Shown: positions 26,550 to 35,490, numbered from the stretch's first letter. The stretch: DNA of 64,000 nt from Salinigranum marinum (GCF_024228675.1 NZ_CP100462.1:248001-312000); one strand, 5' to 3'. A program made the numbers and translations. The notes: generated by a model not told the origin, from the sequence alone.

Positions 26550-27549
26550 CGCTCATGTGTAGCAGATTGTTGATTTCAGAGAGTCGCTTCGACAGCGTGC
26601 TTGAGTGCTTGTCGACCGGGTTTTCTGAAGAGTTCGCTGCGTAGCTGGAAGGCGCGAAGATACTGTGTCAACTTGTCTTTCGAGATACCTCGATGGGGCG
26701 AGAGCCACCGTCGCGCCAGCGACGCGTGGCTCTCGCAGGTGTTCACGTGAACGTCTCCATCCGCGTATTCGCCGTCACCGTGGACGACGTATTCGCGGTC
26801 GAACTCGTCGTCGTCCTCTAGTGGGTCGTATGCCCGAAATCCATCGGTGTAGACGGTCAGCGACTCCTCCTCGTGTTCTTCAAGGAGGAGTCGCACCGTC
26901 GATTCGTCGGCGGATTTCGCGGGAACGACGTATCGCTGTCCAGTTCCACGGTCAACGAGTGTGAAGATCGGCGGCTTGTCTTGATCGTACCTTCCGCGTC
27001 CGCGTTGTGAGAGTCCACGCGAGCGCGACTCTTGGTCGCGCTCGCGGCCTTTCAGTCCGGCAGAGACGTACAGTTCGTCGATCTCAACCGGTCCAACAAG
27101 ATCGAGACGAGGCGCGTCGAGCGCTCTGGTAAAGCGCTCGACGCGCCGATGCATCGTCTTGTAGGTCACTCCGATCTCTCGCTGAAGTTGCCGGAGACTC
27201 GTGTTGAATCGCAAGAACGCGTAGATCGAGAACAACCACTTGCGGAGCGCAACCTTCGAGTGAGCGAAGATTGTGCCCGTCTTATCGTTGAACGTGCGGT
27301 CGCAATCCTTACACAGATAGCGTTGAAACGCCCCATAGCTGCCGTTTCTGACCGTCCGGTCAGAACGGCAGCGAGGGCAAGAAACACCGTCACGCCAGCG
27401 AACCTGCTGTAACAGGTCCGCTGCGAGCGATTCCGAGCTAAACACATCGAGCGGAATCATTCGTGTCGGACACCGCTACGCGGTGTCCTTGCTCTCTTCG
27501 ATTCCAGAGCGACAGCTGAACGCTATCAACAATCTCCTACTGAAGAGCG
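26550..27549 (-). mobile_element. IS1595-family element, ISH4 group (1,000 bp)
   Basis: Imperfect terminal inverted repeats: the left end reads CGCTCATGTGTAGCAGATTG and the reverse complement of the right end reads CGCTCTTCAGTAGGAGATTG, both followed by TTGAT. The nine bases TTAGTACTA flank both ends (26541-26549 and 27550-27558), a fresh target duplication (8-9 bp is usual for this family). The element inserted just ahead of the cpgS-like start codon and about 25 bp upstream of the arcC start, so it separates two formerly divergent genes. Confidence 0.92.
26576..27460 (-). CDS. IS1595-family transposase
   Basis: 294 residues. An N-terminal zinc ribbon (CPRCRSDRTVRNGSY, LCKDCDRTFNDKTGT; about 26-60) is followed by an HTH-type segment (RQLQREIGVTYKTMHRRVER) and the ISXO2-like DDE domain: EIDELYVSAGLKGR (D), VYTDGFRAYDPL (D) and the C-terminal VNTCESHASLARRWLSPHRG (N/E-containing). 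The gene looks intact and fills the element, so the IS may still be mobile. Confidence 0.93.
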   Translation of the reverse strand: MIPLDVFSSESLAADLLQQVRWRDGVSCPRCRSDRTVRNGSYGAFQRYLCKDCDRTFNDKTGTIFAHSKVALRKWLFSIYAFLRFNTSLRQLQREIGVTYKTMHRRVERFTRALDAPRLDLVGPVEIDELYVSAGLKGRERDQESRSRGLSQRGRGRYDQDKPPIFTLVDRGTGQRYVVPAKSADESTVRLLLEEHEEESLTVYTDGFRAYDPLEDDDEFDREYVVHGDGEYADGDVHVNTCESHASLARRWLSPHRGISKDKLTQYLRAFQLRSELFRKPGRQALKHAVEATL

Positions 27550-27557
27550 TTAGTACT

Positions 27558-28598
27558 ATGAGTCAGACGCAGATCGTCATCATGGGTGCAGCGGGTCGCG
27601 ACTTCCACGACTTTAATACCGTCTTCAGAGGCGACGAGCGCTTTGACGTCATCGCGTTCACGCACACCGGCACACAAAACATCGGCGAACTCGACGACCT
27701 CCCCAACCGCCGCTATCCTTCCGAGTTGGCCGGTGAGAACTATCCCGAGGGCATCCCGATCCGCGCCGAATCGGAGCTCGAGACCATCGTCGACGAGGAA
27801 GAGGTGGATACGGTCGTGTTCTCCTATTCGGACGTCTCACACGTACACGTGATGCATCAGGCGTCGCGTGTACTCGCCGCCGTGCCGACTGCCGACTGAT
27901 CGGCCCGGACCGGATGATGCTCCACGCTGAGGTCCCCGTCGTCGCCGTCGACGCGGTTCGAACTGGGTGCGGAAAATCTCAGACTGCACGTCGTTGTGGC
28001 CGATCCCCATCGTGCTGGGTCCGAACTGCGATACCATCCGGGTGAAACCAACCTCCTGCTCGCGGATTACGTCCTCATCAACAAGGAGAACACCGCCGAC
28101 GTGGTCGGAATTCACGAGGTCGAATCGAACGTTCGGCAAACGAATCCAGACGCGGAAATCATTCACCCGAACTCGACGATTACGGCCGACAGGAACGCCA
28201 TCGCTGGAAAACGCGTTCTCGTCGTCGAAGGCGGACCGACGCTCACCCACGGTGACGCACCCTATGGTGCCGGCTTGATTGCCGCCCGGAAATACGGAGC
28301 TGCGGAAATCGTTGATCCCGAACCGGCGGCCGTCGGTTCGCTCCAGCGCGTCTTCGAGGAATACGATCATCTCGATGCAGTTCTCCCGGCGATAGGCTAT
28401 CGCGACGCACAGATTCGGGATCTGGAAGCGACGATACGGAACGCAGCACCCGACGTCGTGGTCTCGGGGACACCCCACGATCTCGCGCGACTGATCGGCG
28501 TAGACAGCCCTATCATACGGGTTCGCTGCGAACTCGAGGAGAAAGACGTCACACTCGACACGGTGCTTGATCGTCACGCCCAAGCATTGAGCCTCTGA
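27558..28598 (+). pseudogene. Cyclic 2,3-diphosphoglycerate synthetase-like gene, frameshifted and internally deleted
   Basis: The frame opens at the ATG 27558 (MSQTQIVIMGAAGRDFHDFN) within the right target duplication of the IS. Family sequence runs to HVMHQASRVLAA, then one missing G near 27888 ends the frame; the correct phase continues as LIGPDRMMLHAEVPVVAVDA and CGKSQTARR (P-loop-like). It then jumps to VVADPHRAGSELRYHPGETN near 27990, so the stretch that normally lies between is deleted (about 80-90 codons by recall of the family). The rest (LVVEGGPTLTHGDAPYGAGL to the stop at 28598) is intact. It would have belonged to the GTPase/P-loop family that makes or handles cyclic diphosphoglycerate. 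Confidence 0.82.
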
Positions 28599-28628
28599 TA
28601 CCCGTCAAACAGCGACCCATCGGAATCT

Positions 28629-29363
28629 ATGGATACCGCTCTCGATCGATCGCGTATCTGGTTCGGAAACACCCAGGTCTTTGCATCATCCGGGAGCAGG
28701 CGGCGCTTCTTCGTCCATCTGCTCGCACTCGGACTCGCGTTTGTCTTCGTGACTACTTTTGTTCACCGCCGCTTCGGATTCCTGACCGATGCGCAGGCCT
28801 TGCGTGAGTTCATTCGGGGGTACGGGATCTTGGCGCCCGGCGTACTCGTTGTTCTCCAAACAGTCCAGGTCGTCGCTGCACCGATTCCTGGACAGGTTCT
28901 CGCTGTGGTCGCCGGCTATCTCTTCGGCGCATGGTGGGGAACACTCTACAACATGATCGGAATCACTATGAGAAGTACCATCGCGTTCTGGATATCCCGG
29001 CGATACGGTCGTGCGTCCGTGGAGAACACCGTCCACGAAGAGGCACTTAATCGATTCGATGCTGTCAGCGACGACTACGGCCAACTCGCGCTGTTTTTCT
29101 TCTTTCTGGTTCCAGGACTTCCGGATGACGTCACCTGTTTTGCCGGCGGACTCACCAATATCCCACTGTGGCAACTCGTCGTTCTCGCCATAATCGGACG
29201 AGCACCGGCGTTCTTCCTCGTCAACGCCGTCGGTGATCTACTTGGCACCGATCAGTTCCCGGCCGCTGTGGTGCTCGCCGTCGTGCTCGTCGTGATTTCC
29301 GCGGTCGGATATCGGAAACGCGACCTTCTCACCGGCTTTTCCGAGGGGATTTGTAACGGCTGA
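28629..29363 (+). CDS. TVP38/TMEM64 (DedA-type) membrane protein
   Basis: 244 residues with about six hydrophobic segments. The family core is PIPGQVLAVVAGYLFGAWWG (about 88-107) and, after a polar helix (ISRRYGRASVENTVHEEALN), the conserved FFLVPGLPDDVTCFAGGLTN (about 157-176). These two motif regions form the re-entrant loops of the SNARE-associated/TVP38 family, thought to move lipids or ions. Start at ATG 28629. Part of its 3' end is duplicated further right (30053-30143) next to a second Usp gene. Confidence 0.9.
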   Translation: MDTALDRSRIWFGNTQVFASSGSRRRFFVHLLALGLAFVFVTTFVHRRFGFLTDAQALREFIRGYGILAPGVLVVLQTVQVVAAPIPGQVLAVVAGYLFGAWWGTLYNMIGITMRSTIAFWISRRYGRASVENTVHEEALNRFDAVSDDYGQLALFFFFLVPGLPDDVTCFAGGLTNIPLWQLVVLAIIGRAPAFFLVNAVGDLLGTDQFPAAVVLAVVLVVISAVGYRKRDLLTGFSEGICNG

Positions 29364-29562
29364 CCGTTGCATCGATTCCGTTGACGACCCTGCCATCATA
29401 TTGGGGAACTTGTGCCCGTCACGATAGCATATTACCCTACTTTACTGAGACGAACTGCTCCTCGTCGATGTACTGAGATGCATTCGATCGGTAGCGATCC
29501 CTCCTCTCTGATCAAAAGAAGTGCGGTTCATCCACAGTACGAGCGTAGTGACCGTCCTCGGT

Positions 29563-29985
29563 TCAGGTGGCGACCAAGACCGGTCTCCCCGCGTTCTGGA
29601 CGACACGGTCGGTCACACTCCCGATCTGCTCCCCTTCTGCGTGGGAGTGCCCGTGGTAGCCAAGCACGATCAGGTCGGCGTCGATCTCGTCGGCGTAATT
29701 AATGATCTCCAGATATGGCTTCCCGTGACAACACTGAGTGGTAACCGCAATTCCGAGTTCTTCGCCCCGGTCGGCGATCTCCGAGAGTTCCTGGTTGCCC
29801 CAGTCTTCGATCTCGATGGTTTCCAGTTCCGTGCTACTCAGGGCTGGTTCGGTGTATCGATCGGTATCGACCACGAAGATCGCATGGAGTCCGGCGTCGT
29901 GCTGTTCGGCCTGTTCGAGCGCGTGTGTCGCTGCGCGGTTCGCATCGGCACTACCATCGGTTGCGACCAGAATCGTATCGTACAT
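29563..29985 (-). CDS. Universal stress protein
   Basis: 140 residues, MYDTILVATDGSADANRAAT. The nucleotide loop reads GYHGHSHAEGEQIGSVTDRV, altered between the first Gly and the GSV (GHSH in place of GRTG), so ATP binding is uncertain. It converges with the TVP38 gene (200 bp between stops), and its organisation mirrors the pair TVP38 remnant plus Usp at 30053-30644. Confidence 0.9.
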   Translation of the reverse strand: MYDTILVATDGSADANRAATHALEQAEQHDAGLHAIFVVDTDRYTEPALSSTELETIEIEDWGNQELSEIADRGEELGIAVTTQCCHGKPYLEIINYADEIDADLIVLGYHGHSHAEGEQIGSVTDRVVQNAGRPVLVAT

Positions 29986-30052
29986 ACTGTTCGAGACGCG
30001 GCGAGTCGCTTTGTAGTCGCTGGCAATTCCCAGATGCTGATAGGGGCCTCAT

Positions 30053-30143
30053 TCTAGGGATTCCGGACGACGTGATCTATCTTGCCAGCAACTTCACCGA
30101 TATCCCCTGTGGCAACTCACGATTCTCGCCCTGCCTCCTCTGA
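30053..30143 (+). pseudogene. Remnant of a second TVP38/TMEM64 gene
   Basis: The bases translate to GIPDDVIYLASNFTDIPCGN, matching GLPDDVTCFAGGLTNIPLWQ of the intact gene at 28629, and the DNA matches at roughly three of four positions over about 80 bp. It has neither start nor the rest of the gene. Position, before a minus-strand Usp gene, repeats the TVP38-Usp order to its left. Confidence 0.75.
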
Positions 30144-30209
30144 ACTTTCAGATGGACATTAAGATACGCTCTCGAAGCGGTTCAATCCTGATATTCGCCA
30201 TCTCCGCTC

Positions 30210-30644
30210 TTAGCTTGGGTCGAGGTGGACCGTCAAAACTGGTACGTCGACGGTGCGGACGATCCGTTCCGTCGTACTGCCCAAGAGGGTGTGCTCGAGG
30301 CCGGTCCGACCATGCGTTCCCATCACCACGAGATCGACATCGTTTTGATCGATGTATTCACGAATGATCTCGTGTGGAACGCCGAGCCGAATCGCCTCCG
30401 TCGCGGGAATATCCTTCTCCTCAGCTTGGTCCAGTACCGGAGTTGTCGGCCTCTCGTCTGATTGATCGATCAACTGGATGACCTCGTCACGGTCCATCTC
30501 CGTGCTGATAGGACTCATTCGGACATCGACTACATAGAGCGCATGTAGCGTCGCGTCATATCTACTCGCGATATCAACTGCATGTTGGGCAGCCGCGTTC
30601 GCCCCCTCGCTACCGTCCGTCAGCACGAGAATTGTTTCGTACAT
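30210..30644 (-). CDS. Universal stress protein, ATP-binding type
   Basis: 144 residues, MYETILVLTDGSEGANAAAQ, with the canonical loop GTHGRTGLEHTLLGSTTERI. Central part: VYVVDVRM-type strand and a DRDEVIQLIDQSDERP insert. The promoter is probably the TATA-like box 35-40 bp upstream; an IS copy begins about 16 bp beyond that box (30700), which may have altered its regulation. Confidence 0.92.
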   Translation of the reverse strand: MYETILVLTDGSEGANAAAQHAVDIASRYDATLHALYVVDVRMSPISTEMDRDEVIQLIDQSDERPTTPVLDQAEEKDIPATEAIRLGVPHEIIREYIDQNDVDLVVMGTHGRTGLEHTLLGSTTERIVRTVDVPVLTVHLDPS

Positions 30645-30678
30645 TTGTCTCGGTCTTGGCTACCGGTGGGCAATAGTC

Positions 30679-30684
30679 TATAAG
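30679..30684 (-). promoter_or_regulatory. TATA-like box of the Usp gene at 30644
   Basis: Minus strand reads CTTATA within GGAATATCTTATAGAC. It is about 35-40 bp before the ATG and would give a leader of about 10 bases. The insertion element at 30700 lies directly upstream. Confidence 0.4.
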
Positions 30685-30699
30685 ATATTCCCACACGGT

Positions 30700-31767
30700 G
30701 AGGGTGTCATAGAACGATTAGCACACCAAAGAGCAGGGTGAACGCTGAGGTGGATGAGTTCAGCGACCCTGCAAGATGATCCTTCGGTAGACTCGTTCTT
30801 CAATGCCGTGGAGACAGAGACGCTAGCGCTGTTCGAGCACCTCTCTTTCGAGTTTCTCGAAGAGTTCGACGTGTTCGCCCCGGCGAAGACGGGGCGAACA
30901 CGAGACCACGAACCACCAGAACTGATGCGTGGCTTTCTCCACTGCTACTACAAGGACATCTACGGCATTCGTCCCGTTGAACGAGAGCTTCGGAACACGG
31001 TCGTCTGGCTGAGCTGTGGATTCGATCGACCGCCGTCGAGAGACGCGGTCGATCGCTTTCTCACCGATCTTGAACACGTCGTTGACAAGGTGTTCGACCA
31101 CCTCGTCGAGCAGGCCGCCCGGCGCGGCCTGCTCGACTTGACCTACTGTATCGATTCAACAGACGTGAGGGCGATGCCCGCCGATCCAGACGCCTCAAAG
31201 TGCTACGATCCAACCGACGACGAGTACTACTACGGCTACGGCTGTACGATCGTCTCGACCGGGCAAAAGATCCCGATCGGAGCGGAGTTCACCGAGAGTA
31301 AGCAAGCGCCAGAAGAGACGGCGATGCGCGTCACGCGTGACGCGCTCGCCGTCGCCACACCGATCTGGATGGTCGGTGACAGCGCCTACGACACGCTCGA
31401 CTGGCACGACCACCTGCTGACCGCAGGGGTCGTGCCAGTCGCTCCATACAACGCCCGGAACGCTGATGACCCGAAAGACATTGAGTACAGGGTCGAAGAC
31501 CGCATCACCGAACACGGCGAGGACGTTCAGTTGAAGCAGTCCACGTTGGATGAGACGTACAACCGCCGTAGTGGAGTCGAACGAACCAACGAATCAGTGA
31601 AGGACTGCGGCCTCGGGCGAACGCACGCCCGAGGCCGCGTCCACGCACGGGCGCAGGTATTTCTCGCCCTGTGCCTTCGCCTCGTCGTCGCAATCACCAA
31701 CTACGAACGTGGAGACAATCCGGGAAGTACCGTGATCACGGTGTGAGAACTCTTCTATGACACCCTC
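30700..31767 (+). mobile_element. DDE-type insertion sequence (1,068 bp), family not certain
   Basis: Perfect 15-bp terminal inverted repeats GAGGGTGTCATAGAA at 30700-30714 and TTCTATGACACCCTC at 31753-31767. The bases ACACGGT flank both ends (30693-30699, 31768-31774), a 7-bp target duplication (8 if one C is counted in the repeat). One transposase gene fills it. The sharp ends suggest recent insertion. Confidence 0.92.
30754..31746 (+). CDS. IS4/IS5-superfamily DDE transposase
   Basis: 330 residues. The catalytic triad region: CIDSTDVRAMPADPDASKCY (first Asp), PIWMVGDSAYDTLDWHDHLL (second Asp) and SGVERTNESVKDCGLGRTHA (Glu in Y-(2)R-(3)E-type motif). A DEYYYGYGCTIVSTGQKIPI strand is between the first two. 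The N-terminus holds a helical domain (HEPPELMRGFLHCYYKDIYG). The frame is full length and spans the element. Confidence 0.88.
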   Translation: MSSATLQDDPSVDSFFNAVETETLALFEHLSFEFLEEFDVFAPAKTGRTRDHEPPELMRGFLHCYYKDIYGIRPVERELRNTVVWLSCGFDRPPSRDAVDRFLTDLEHVVDKVFDHLVEQAARRGLLDLTYCIDSTDVRAMPADPDASKCYDPTDDEYYYGYGCTIVSTGQKIPIGAEFTESKQAPEETAMRVTRDALAVATPIWMVGDSAYDTLDWHDHLLTAGVVPVAPYNARNADDPKDIEYRVEDRITEHGEDVQLKQSTLDETYNRRSGVERTNESVKDCGLGRTHARGRVHARAQVFLALCLRLVVAITNYERGDNPGSTVITV

Positions 31768-31942
31768 ACACGGTGACAAACCAGTGACTTTGGGTTCATC
31801 TATCTCTCCACGAGTGATATGGGTCGTTCGAACGATTCCGGCAGTGCACTGTTAGGTTTTTGAGCGAACACATGGAGGGAGGCTCCCGGAGAATAGGAAC
31901 TACCGGGCTGACCTAACCCGATGTAGAGTGTAATTTCTAGAC

Positions 31943-33292
31943 ATGAGCGAGGCCTTCGCTACGAGTCGCACGATTCCAGAGGAACCAGCGACGGGCGTCC
32001 GTGTGGGGGTGTTGAGTTTTCACAATAGCAAAGAAACCAAGACGATCTGTAACGCGGTTCGAGCGCTCGGGCACAGCCAGTCTGGCTTCGCGAAGAGAAC
32101 ACCCGTACCTGGATGGAAAACGGGACGCTCCATTTCGATCCAGATGTCGATATCGTCGCGAACAGGCTCCTGACGACGAAGGCCTCGCAACCGCTCGATG
32201 ATCTCGGTGTGGCGACGAGCTATGCCGCCGCACGCCCCGTCCTGAACGCGCCCGAAACCGTCATGCGGGCGATGCACAAGTACGGCGCGGCGGCTACCTC
32301 GCTGCAGCGGGCCTCCCGGTCCCGGACGCCTACATGGCCTTCGCTCATCAAACCATCAATAACGGCGATCATCCCGTCGACGGCCCGACCGTTCACAAGC
32401 CTGCGATCGGGACGAACGGCGACCGGATGGAACTCGTAGACGTGAACGAGGCCGTCTCTCCACAGATCGCCCGACGACGGGCGTTCCTCCAGCAGTTCCT
32501 CGACACCGACGCCGAACGACCATTCGATGTCCGTGTCTACGTCGTCGACGATCACATCGTGGGTGCGATGAAACGGTACGCGCCAGCCGATGAATGGCGG
32601 ACCAACGTCGCGCTCGGCGGCGATGTCGAGGGGATCTCGGACGACCTTCCCGAGGATCCCGCTCGCCTCGCGATAGAGGCGACGACCGTTCTCGATCTCG
32701 ACTACGCGGGCGTCGATCTGCTGCGGCGTGACGACACGTGGTACGTCCTCGAAGTGAACGCGACAGCCGGGTTCAAGGGCTTTTTCGAGTCGACGGGCGT
32801 GAGTCCCGCACCGTACATCGCCCGGCTCGCGATCGAGCGGGCGGAGGGACGCGTCGAGTCAGAGCGGGTCGCAGAACTCGCCACAACACTCGACGACTCC
32901 GTGCCCGACTGCAAACCCTCGATCGGTTCGAAGCCAGAGACTCCGGAGACGGTCGGCTACACCGAGCACGTGGCCGTGAGCGGGAGACGGAAGATCGAAT
33001 ACGCGGTCGCCAAGTCGGACACTGGAGCCCAGCGAACGAGCATCGACATCGATCTCGCCGCGGCCGTCGGGGCGGGTCCGATCGTCGACACGACTCGCGT
33101 GAAATCCGGAACGCGGAACGGGAGACAGAAGCGTGTCCACTCGTGGACCTCGAGGTCAAACTCGGCAATCGGTGGCACTCCACGACGGCCAGCATCGAGG
33201 ACAGAAGCCACACGAGCTATCCCGTGCTTCTGGGACGGGACGTCCTGCGAGGCTACCACGTGGATATCGAACAACGGGTGGCCGAAGAATGA
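31943..33292 (+). pseudogene. RimK-type ATP-grasp ligase fused to a retropepsin-like (RimB/zinc-protease) domain, broken by three frameshifts
   Basis: Frame 1: MSEAFATSRTIPEEPATGVR to KETKTICNAVRALGH. After a one-base shift near 32080, PVWLREENTRTWMENGTLHF, then DPDVDIVANRLL and NAPETVMRAMHKYGAAA. After a shift near 32285, YLAAAGLPVPDAYMAFAHQT and the ATP-grasp core (RAFLQQFLDTDAERPFDVRV, DYAGVDLLRRDDTWYVLEVN with the E/N metal ligands). The C-terminal part AKSDTGAQRTSIDIDLAAAV is the retropepsin-like Asp motif, and after a 2-base insertion near 33133 it ends PLVDLEVKLGNRW...VLLGRDVLRGYHVD. Three lesions exclude function. RimK enzymes ligate Glu to protein or small molecules. Confidence 0.85.
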
Positions 33293-33345
33293 CGTCCGAG
33301 TACTACCCTGCATCCCCTGTCACGCGAGGAATACGTCGAATACGC

Positions 33346-33666
33346 CTACACGAGCGGCATGGACGATTCGGAGATCGCGGTCCACCGTGGCCGATCTTGG
33401 ACATCGAGTACGTCGAAGACGAGCCAGAGAGTGGCGACGAACATACCCACCGTTAGGTACACCGTCAGAGTTTGGAAAGACGAGCCAGACGAACCGACGA
33501 CATTCATCGACCGCACGAACGCGACGCCCACCACAACGGCAACGAACCACGGAATTACCGCAGTGATTATCGCTGGAGAGACAACCATATTCCGCCGCCG
33601 AAGAGAGTGCCAGAGTCCAGCGAGTGCGAACGCAGCAATGACAACTACGACCTCCGTTCGAATCAT
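33346..33666 (-). CDS. Hypothetical membrane protein, possibly truncated
   Basis: 106 residues from the ATG at 33666 (MIRTEVVVVIAAFALAGLWH). Three hydrophobic segments (about 4-19, 28-47, 62-83). The last 20 residues (RPRWTAISESSMPLV) run into a remnant region read on the other strand (LSREEYVEYAYTSGMDDSEI), so the true C-terminus may be lost. No family recognised. Alternatively it is a chance frame; confidence is modest. Confidence 0.5.
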   Translation of the reverse strand: MIRTEVVVVIAAFALAGLWHSLRRRNMVVSPAIITAVIPWFVAVVVGVAFVRSMNVVGSSGSSFQTLTVYLTVGMFVATLWLVFDVLDVQDRPRWTAISESSMPLV

Positions 33667-33726
33667 CAGGACGCCCCGGCCGATGCTGTCTCCCGATATG
33701 CTATTCGACAAGAACCGTTGGCCACG

Positions 33727-33966
33727 TCAGTTGTACGTCTCTTCGAGATACTCGACGATGTCGTCACTCTCGGCCATTCCGTCAATACCATGTTCTGGGT
33801 CAACGAGGACGGGAACACCTGCTTGGCCGCTGATTGATTTGACCTCGAAGCGGAGGAATCGAAACGGGAGGACGTTGTGCTGTTCGTACTCGAGGCCTAG
33901 CTCGTCGAGCTTCCGCTCCACTTTCGCACAGTAGGGACAGCCAGGGAGGCGATAGAGTTCCAGCAT
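33727..33966 (-). CDS. Glutaredoxin/GST-N-like thioredoxin-fold protein
   Basis: 79 residues from the ATG at 33966 (MLELYRLPGCPYCAKVERKL). The redox motif CPYC is at 10-13; the cis-Pro segment GVPVLVDPEHGIDGMAESDD follows. The C-terminal DDIVEYLEETYN is typical of haloarchaeal glutaredoxin-like/GST N-terminal proteins. The longer frame to 34116 is Arg/Ser-rich and is rejected as start. It likely reduces protein disulfides or gamma-glutamylcysteine mixed disulfides. An IS5 element starts about 130 bp upstream of the gene. Confidence 0.9.
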   Translation of the reverse strand: MLELYRLPGCPYCAKVERKLDELGLEYEQHNVLPFRFLRFEVKSISGQAGVPVLVDPEHGIDGMAESDDIVEYLEETYN

Positions 33967-34100
33967 CTGAATTCGACCGTCAGGAGGCACCTCCAGAATA
34001 AGAACCCGTCGCGGATCCGATACCGGACTGCACGATCGCTTACGACGCGAGAGCTCCGATATCACAGCACTTACTGACGGGAGAACAGTTTTGAATGAAC

Positions 34101-35038
34101 GGCTCTGGTGAATCACTAGACGGCATCTGATTCGTCCGTCAGAACTAGGGAATTGAAGCGGGAAATTGACGATGCTCTATGTCGAAAATCTCCCGCTTCA
34201 CGAGCAAAGCAGTCACGTTGGATAAAAATGCTGTTGATGGACGAGGCGAAGTCGCCGCCCCCGAAGGGGGTGGCGGCTTCGCCGATTACGCACTCGTTTC
34301 CCTCCACTGTCTGCGGGTTTACCTCGATGCGTCGTACCGTGACGCCTTGGACTGGCTGAGCGAGATGCCACAAATTCTCGGGGAGATCGGCCTCGAAGAG
34401 GACGATCTCCCTGATCACTCGACGCTAGTGAAGGCATTCGATAGGTTCCAGATGAAGATCTGGCGAGTGCTGCTCCGACTCTCGTCGGAGCTGCACGACC
34501 TCTCGGGTCACGCCGCTATCGACGCGACGTTCTTCGACCGTGAAAACGCGAGCAAACATTACTGCCGTCGGACGAATTATCGCGTTCAAACACTCAAAAC
34601 AACCGCTCTCGTCGACACAGAGACTCAAGCCATCCGTGACATTCACTGTACGACCGAGAAACGTCACGACACACAACTCGGCTGGCAGGTCGCCTGCCGC
34701 AACGCAGGCGACCTGACCAGCCTCGCCGCCGACAAAGGTTACGACTGGATGGCGTTACGCGAAAAACTTCGAGAAGAGGGCGTGAGACCGCTGATTAAGC
34801 ACCGACTCTTCCGGCCCATCGACCACGCGCACAACGCGCGGGTCGATGGGCCTCGCTACCGCCAGAGATCGATGTGTGAGACCGTCTTCTCGTCGATCAA
34901 GCGCACGCTCGGCAACGCCGTGCGTGCGCGAACCTGGTTCCGTGAATTTCGTGAACTCGTTTTGATGTGTATCGTTCACAACATCAAGCAAGCTGTAGAC
35001 CCGTGAAATCACGCGCTGTATGGCGATTCACCAGAGCC
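34101..35038 (+). mobile_element. IS5-family insertion sequence (938 bp)
   Basis: Terminal inverted repeats GGCTCTGGTGAATC at 34101-34114 and GATTCACCAGAGCC at 35025-35038 are perfect. I could not see a direct target duplication (TTGAATGAAC left, AAAATTACGA right). The transposase gene is complete. Confidence 0.88.
34179..35006 (+). CDS. IS5-family transposase
   Basis: 275 residues. N-terminal helical part DYALVSLHCLRVYLDASYRD and DDLPDHSTLVKAFDRFQMKI, then the DDE core: GHAAIDATFFDRENASKHYC (first Asp), LTSLAADKGYDWMALREKLR (second Asp) and YRQRSMCETVFSSIKRTLGN (Glu), the typical Y-(2)R-(3)E motif. The related fragment at 61404 (PSVFG end) shares this architecture but belongs to another copy. 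Confidence 0.92.
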   Translation: MSKISRFTSKAVTLDKNAVDGRGEVAAPEGGGGFADYALVSLHCLRVYLDASYRDALDWLSEMPQILGEIGLEEDDLPDHSTLVKAFDRFQMKIWRVLLRLSSELHDLSGHAAIDATFFDRENASKHYCRRTNYRVQTLKTTALVDTETQAIRDIHCTTEKRHDTQLGWQVACRNAGDLTSLAADKGYDWMALREKLREEGVRPLIKHRLFRPIDHAHNARVDGPRYRQRSMCETVFSSIKRTLGNAVRARTWFREFRELVLMCIVHNIKQAVDP

Positions 35039-35146
35039 AAAATTACGATACGCCCGTGACAATCCCCAGCAGACCGAACTGCACCCATACTCCAGTTCCG
35101 CCCGAAGAAGCCGAAGACAACTAAATTTCTGCGTGGAATATCGGCT

Positions 35147-35490
35147 CTATAGGTTTTTCAAGCCGAGACTGTATTCTGGTGCATCATCGACTTCCTCCAT
35201 CCGAGTGTTGGGGATGGAATCGATATTGTTTGCGATGCGGTGTTCAATAGAGACGGTGCGAATCTGACTGCAGAAGGCGACCGAGTCTTCTCTCAGCGAG
35301 CACGCACCGGCCGAGACGAGAACCTCGAAGGGATACAGCAGGTCTCCTCGGGATGTCGTGAATGGGACGACAATCCTCGTCGGGGCGTCCCGTTCCCAAC
35401 GTCGTTTTGCATAACGAGACACGGGCAAGTTCCCCGCTGCTCCGCGCCCCCCACCGGATTGAGGTCAACGATAACTATGTCCGGACGAGG
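35147..35490 (-). pseudogene. MazF/PemK-like toxin, frameshifted
   Basis: In one frame: DIVIVDLNPVGGAEQRGTCP, CLVMQNDVGNG; after one extra or missing base near 35380, TRIVVPFTTSRGDLLYPFEV, LVSAGACSLREDSVAF, CSQIRTVSIEHRIANNIDSI and the tail to 35147. These strings match MazF/PemK endoribonucleases (DLNPVGG, Q.RT at CSQIRTVS). The normal start, just after the antitoxin stop, is damaged as well. It would cut RNA; as read it is dead. Confidence 0.8.
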
